64,000 nt of DNA, taken from positions 4,457 to 68,456 of the forward strand of contig JBGVMW010000116.1 of NCBI GenBank assembly GCA_045125095.1, read 5' to 3'. This DNA comes from JBGVMW01 sp045125095. Its GTDB lineage: Bacteria > Bacillota > Clostridia > Lachnospirales > Lachnospiraceae. The notes under the pieces were generated by a model. The model saw only the letters and a program-made list of their open reading frames with translations. It did not search any database and was not told the DNA's origin. Every line of letters begins with the position of its first letter. Position 1 is the stretch's first letter. The translations under genes and the position numbers were made by a program. This document shows positions 60,668-64,000 of this stretch, one piece after another.

Positions 60668-60925
60668 CTATAGATTATTCTGCAAAAAAGCCTCCATTGC
60701 AGCACAAGCTGCTTCTTCATCAGCCCCCTCTACTGTAACTTCTATTTCATCACCCTGTTTTACACCTAAGCTCATAAGCTTCATAAGCTGGCTGGCAGAA
60801 GCAGTCTTATCTCCTTTTGCAATTGTTATGGTACTCTCATACTGCTTTGCTTCTTTTGCCAATAAACCTGCCGGTCTTGCGTGAATTCCTAATTCGTCCT
60901 TAATTACATACTTAAATGTTTTCAT
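60668..60925 (-). CDS. ptsH: HPr phosphocarrier protein
   Basis: The 85-residue protein starts MKTFKYVIKDELGIHARPAG, with active His15. The regulatory Ser site is in ASASQLMKLMSLG (Ser45). The start ATG overlaps the stop of the upstream IIB gene (ATGA, 60922-60925), and the Shine-Dalgarno sequence is GGAGGG. It is translated with the IIB gene and then ptsI. Confidence 0.97.
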   Translation of the reverse strand: MKTFKYVIKDELGIHARPAGLLAKEAKQYESTITIAKGDKTASASQLMKLMSLGVKQGDEIEVTVEGADEEAACAAMEAFLQNNL

Positions 60926-61245
60926 ATGAAACCCTCCTTTAATACAGTTGATATTTTTTCTTCCATTTCTTGTAATGACATGATATTCTGTATTCCGATT
61001 ACCGGTATACCTTTTTCCTGTATATAAGATAATGTGTGCATAAAATGCGCGGAACATACTACCATATTACAGGAATCTGCATATGCTTCTACTTCTGAAA
61101 GCATACAATGTGTAATGCTTTCCACGGTTATACCCAGATTTTCAAATATCTTTTCTAAAGACATTTTTAAGATCTGACCAGAAGCCATCCCATTTGCACA
61201 ACATACTAAAACACGGCAGCCACCTTTATCCTGTATTCCCTTCAA
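60922..61245 (-). CDS. PTS EIIB protein (lactose/ascorbate/galactitol type), no EIIC
   Basis: The 107-residue protein has the P-loop VLVCCANGMASG, with the phosphorylatable Cys at residue 16. The TTG start at 61243-61245 is chosen because GGGAGGG precedes it and because TTGA overlaps the stop of the EIIA gene. The frame stays open upstream but lies inside the EIIA gene. No EIIC permease gene is next to it. Given the ptsH overlap it may serve phosphate signalling rather than transport. Confidence 0.8.
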   Translation of the reverse strand: MKGIQDKGGCRVLVCCANGMASGQILKMSLEKIFENLGITVESITHCMLSEVEAYADSCNMVVCSAHFMHTLSYIQEKGIPVIGIQNIMSLQEMEEKISTVLKEGFI

Positions 61246-61709
61246 CTTTGTCCCTCCCATTTTTTTTGTAAATTTTTCAAATCCTGCTCGCACATAATCT
61301 GGTCAAACTCCTTGATAAATTCCTGATTCATTAGCAATTTCATCAGACTTGATAAATTACTAATATGTTTATCAGTATCGCAGGAAGCAAATGTAAAAAA
61401 ATTCTGTACACAATACTCCTTGTGACCATCTTCCGTAAAACAAACAGGTTTTCTTAATTTCATAAAGCTAACTGCTGTTTTCCTTACACTATCTGTACAT
61501 TCCTGTGCATGGGGGATTGCTACATTGGGCATTATGATAATATAAGGCCCATACCGTTCTACTGCTCGTATGATTTCCTCCTTATAATCTGCTGTCACAC
61601 TGCCATCTGCTTCTAACGGTGCGCAACTCATGCGAATTGCATCCCTCCAACTTTCTGCTTCATCAGCAAATTTGTAATGCTTGCATGTAACCAATTCTTT
61701 TAACAACAT
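61242..61709 (-). CDS. PTS EIIA protein (fructose/ascorbate type), no EIIC
   Basis: The 155-residue EIIA has the active His67 in VAIPHAQE and the supporting pattern RYGPYIIIM. It resembles UlaC/MtlA-type EIIA domains and also the EIIA domain at the end of the adjacent PRD regulator. It lies 89 bases after that regulator and overlaps the EIIB gene by four bases. Either it serves a permease encoded elsewhere, or it relays PTS phosphorylation to the regulator. Confidence 0.82.
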   Translation of the reverse strand: MLLKELVTCKHYKFADEAESWRDAIRMSCAPLEADGSVTADYKEEIIRAVERYGPYIIIMPNVAIPHAQECTDSVRKTAVSFMKLRKPVCFTEDGHKEYCVQNFFTFASCDTDKHISNLSSLMKLLMNQEFIKEFDQIMCEQDLKNLQKKWEGQS

Positions 61710-61798
61710 AATGTCCTTTCCAATGCAATCTCTATGCTTTTATTATACTAGTTTCATTTCAAAATAGAAGTCCAAGAAACGTTCATAGTTTGTGCAAT

Positions 61799-63832
61799 TT
61801 ATTGTATTTCATTAACTATCTTTTCAATATATTGATACACATCTTCCAAAGAATCAAATCCAGCCACCTCTTTTACTCTCTCTCGAATAGAAAAAATTCC
61901 CATAATATCCTTTAAAATATTAAGGTGACTTTCCTGATCAATCACTGACAATGTAATAATTACAGATGCCTGCTGTTCCTCCGAAAAACAAACAGGTTTT
62001 TTGAATACCGTCACGGAAACATCCAGTCGATTCGCTCCATCTTCCGGTCTTCCATGCGCAAGCATCAGACCCGGCGCAATAAACATGTATGTTCCATATT
62101 GCTTTGTCTGGTGAATAACCTGCTGGATATAATTTTCTGTAATACTGTCTCGTTCAAGCAGGACTTTACCAGCTTCCCATAACGATTCTTCCCATGAAAA
62201 ACAACCCTGCAAAATACGAATTCCAGTTTTCTTCAAATAATACAACAACCCTCTTACTTCTGATGTAATGGGCGTTGCCACCGGTTCTGCATTACCTTGA
62301 TAGAATTTAATCAAATCCAGCTTCAAGCTGGCATAATCCTTTTTATTCACGTATTTTTTTACGATATCAAACAACGCCAGACTCTCATTCATCTCCTGAC
62401 TATTTTCAATCAGACTGTGGCTTAATATATTTTTCCTATCAAAATCTGTAAGAATAGGATGCACCTGTATCACAGGCACATCACACGTCAATTTCACGGA
62501 AGAAATAACGAGGTCACAAAAATCTGTAACCGTCTGCGCTTCCACTGCAGAAACAATACCCATCACATTTGCATATGGCAACAGCTTTTGCACTTCTCGC
62601 TTTAACATATTTCCGGTAGACATTCCATTTCCACAGACAATCAATATTTTTAACTGTCGGTTTACCTGCTTTGCAATCTTTAAATGTGAACCAAAATGCA
62701 ACGTCAGGTAAGCCACCTCTGTATCCGGTACCGGAATACCAATAATTTGTTCTAAATATTTACAGGCAATCTTCGTCATATCAAAAAGATATCGGTATTC
62801 CCTGCGCACATCTTCACACATGGGATTTCCAATCTGTATACCATACTGATACCGATACAAAGATGTACTGATATGCATAAAAAGCCCACGTTCTAACGCC
62901 TCTTTTTCTTCAAACACAACACAGGCAATCCGTTCAAATTCAGCTACCAGCGTTTTTACAATTTCATATACAGACTGATCCGCATGGTCATCAAAAATTC
63001 GTTCTGTCAACACAGCCACTCTGGAACCTAACAAATGAATACAAAGATATATTTTTTCCATTTCGCTTAAATCAGAAAAATATTCCTCTACCAATCCATA
63101 TTCTTTTGTTCGAATAATTTCTTCTTTCCGAAGTCCCGGGAAATACAAAACGCCTTCATTTTTGTACATTAACGGCAGTAATGCAGCGAGAGACGTTAGT
63201 ACACCCTCCACATATTTTGTATTCAATTCTTTTTCTATATTTCTTAGCTTTTTCAGATATTGATTCAGTTCCTCTCTATTTACAAATGTAATGATTCCAC
63301 TTTGATACAATGGGAGCAATTCATTAAAATAGGCAAAAAATAATGCTCGGATTCGTATCTCATCACCAGCAACACGATATCCTTTTTTGGATTCGTATTC
63401 CAGTGTCAGATTATAGGTCTGTAATTGGTTCACCACCATACGCAAATCGTTAAATATGGTATTGCGGCTCACCTGGCAGTATTCAGAAAGTTGTTCAATA
63501 TATACCGGTTTCCCCATATAAATCACATAACAAATGATAATTTTTATGCGTTCTGCCGGCGAAAACACATACTCATTTTCTTCATAGCTGTTTTCAATTA
63601 CAGCTTCTATCGCCTTTTTATCTTCCTTCGGAATAAATATCCCCTTTCCTCTTATAACCTCCAATTCCGGAATATGATACATCGCCAGCCATTCATTTAT
63701 TTTGCACAAATCATAATATATGCTTCTTCTGGACACATTCTGTTCGGCAGCAATGCGTTGCAATGAAATATAATCCTCTCCCATCAAAAGCATATGTAAT
63801 ATTTCCTTACATCTGCTATTTATATAAATCAT
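61799..63832 (-). CDS. PRD-containing transcription regulator (MtlR/LicR type)
   Basis: The 677-residue regulator has an N-terminal pair of helix-turn-helix domains (about 1-150: ISLQRIAAEQNVSRRSIYYD; CQVSRNTIFNDLRMVV). Two PTS-regulation domains follow (about 190-400, with LTLHFGSHLK in the second). Next are an EIIB domain (about 400-490: ILIVCGNGMSTGNML) and an EIIA domain (about 530-670: APGLMLAHGRPE, His site). HPr and EIIB phosphorylation likely set its activity. It is the first gene of the PTS cluster on this strand. Confidence 0.93.
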   Translation of the reverse strand: MIYINSRCKEILHMLLMGEDYISLQRIAAEQNVSRRSIYYDLCKINEWLAMYHIPELEVIRGKGIFIPKEDKKAIEAVIENSYEENEYVFSPAERIKIIICYVIYMGKPVYIEQLSEYCQVSRNTIFNDLRMVVNQLQTYNLTLEYESKKGYRVAGDEIRIRALFFAYFNELLPLYQSGIITFVNREELNQYLKKLRNIEKELNTKYVEGVLTSLAALLPLMYKNEGVLYFPGLRKEEIIRTKEYGLVEEYFSDLSEMEKIYLCIHLLGSRVAVLTERIFDDHADQSVYEIVKTLVAEFERIACVVFEEKEALERGLFMHISTSLYRYQYGIQIGNPMCEDVRREYRYLFDMTKIACKYLEQIIGIPVPDTEVAYLTLHFGSHLKIAKQVNRQLKILIVCGNGMSTGNMLKREVQKLLPYANVMGIVSAVEAQTVTDFCDLVISSVKLTCDVPVIQVHPILTDFDRKNILSHSLIENSQEMNESLALFDIVKKYVNKKDYASLKLDLIKFYQGNAEPVATPITSEVRGLLYYLKKTGIRILQGCFSWEESLWEAGKVLLERDSITENYIQQVIHQTKQYGTYMFIAPGLMLAHGRPEDGANRLDVSVTVFKKPVCFSEEQQASVIITLSVIDQESHLNILKDIMGIFSIRERVKEVAGFDSLEDVYQYIEKIVNEIQ

Positions 63833-63918
63833 GCCTGTTCTCCTTACAAATACTGTATTAATTACTCAAACTTCGCACATTAAAATGTGCCTATGCACCT
63901 TGAAAATTCAATAATAAC

Positions 63919-63958
63919 TGGCATAAAAATAGCATGAAACCAATGGTTTTGATATAAT
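63919..63958 (+). promoter_or_regulatory. Promoter region for a plus-strand gene beyond the window
   Basis: TATAAT at 63953-63958 is preceded by TG one base earlier (extended -10). AAACCA-A-TGGTTT (63937-63949) is a palindromic operator-like site directly upstream. TGGCAT-N5-TAGCA at 63919-63934 also resembles a sigma-54 -24/-12 site with two mismatches. Any of these may serve the gene starting near the right edge, divergent from the PRD regulator. Confidence 0.5.
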
Positions 63959-63984
63959 TAAGTTACCACACAAAATAATACAAA

Positions 63985-64000
63985 CCGGAGGCTCATGCTA
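63985..64000 (+). CDS. Possible start of a plus-strand gene, cut by the window edge
   Basis: CCGGAGG followed by ATG at 63995 gives a short Shine-Dalgarno spacing. Only two codons are inside the window. Divergent from the PRD regulator, it could be the permease that belongs to the EIIA/EIIB pair, but this cannot be seen. Confidence 0.3.

Overview
The window looks like a chromosomal segment of a low-GC, Gram-positive, motile member of the Lachnospiraceae (Roseburia/Agathobacter/Lachnospira-like). The reasons are: three T-box leaders; an HPr/enzyme I PTS with a PRD-type regulator; a CheV protein and a methyl-accepting chemotaxis protein; a LytTR/GHKL two-component system beside lipoproteins with a C-x5-C-x-H pattern; and a Cys-rich 'HCB' small protein. 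The genus is inference. Almost every gene is on the minus strand. The exceptions are one Cys-rich small protein, a two-gene unknown operon near 50 kb, and a possible start at the right edge.

Layout, left to right (transcription mostly right to left). 0.1-2.9 kb: leuS behind a Leu (CUC) T-box. 3-6.6 kb: a secreted CAP-domain protein and a three-gene ABC-2 exporter. 6.6-9.9 kb: a 2-hydroxyacid dehydrogenase and an Lsa-like ABC-F protein, flanked by two nearly identical 166-bp palindromic elements in opposite orientation. 9.9-12.3 kb: a candidate small RNA, a membrane protein and more palindromic elements. 12.4-20.3 kb: twin lipoproteins, a large permease and an ATPase, behind a LytTR/GHKL two-component system. 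20.4-23.1 kb: rlmH, ung, hisF, hisH. 23.4-27.2 kb: a membrane protein with five copies of a FliM-like acidic motif, a sirtuin-like protein and cheV. 27.3-33.8 kb: a lipoprotein, an orphan peptide-binding protein, an OmpR-type two-component system and a small membrane protein. 33.9-37.4 kb: ssrA (tmRNA), smpB, rnr, secG. 37.5-39.2 kb: a DUF624 protein, a UPF0303 protein and an unassigned structured leader RNA. 39.3-46.4 kb: a complete trp operon (trpEGDCFBA) behind a Trp T-box. 46.5-49.1 kb: icd, a leaderless subtilase and an HPr-like protein without the active-site His. 49.3-50.9 kb: small proteins and palindromes. 50.9-56.8 kb: a chemotaxis receptor, a PPDK-like protein without its PEP domain, and thrS behind a Thr T-box. 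56.8-63.8 kb: ptsG, ptsI, ptsH, orphan IIB and IIA, and a PRD regulator.

The most unusual feature is a population of short palindromic elements of several families (55 bp, 166-167 bp, about 60 bp, about 98 bp). They are joined to each other at CTAG and repeatedly abut the T-tract of intrinsic terminators. They occur in at least ten intergenic regions, including inside the trp and thrS leaders between the T-box terminator and the start codon. Other points of interest are two unassigned structured RNA candidates, the multivalent acidic-motif protein near cheV, the His-less HPr paralogue, and the stand-alone PPDK nucleotide/phosphohistidine protein.
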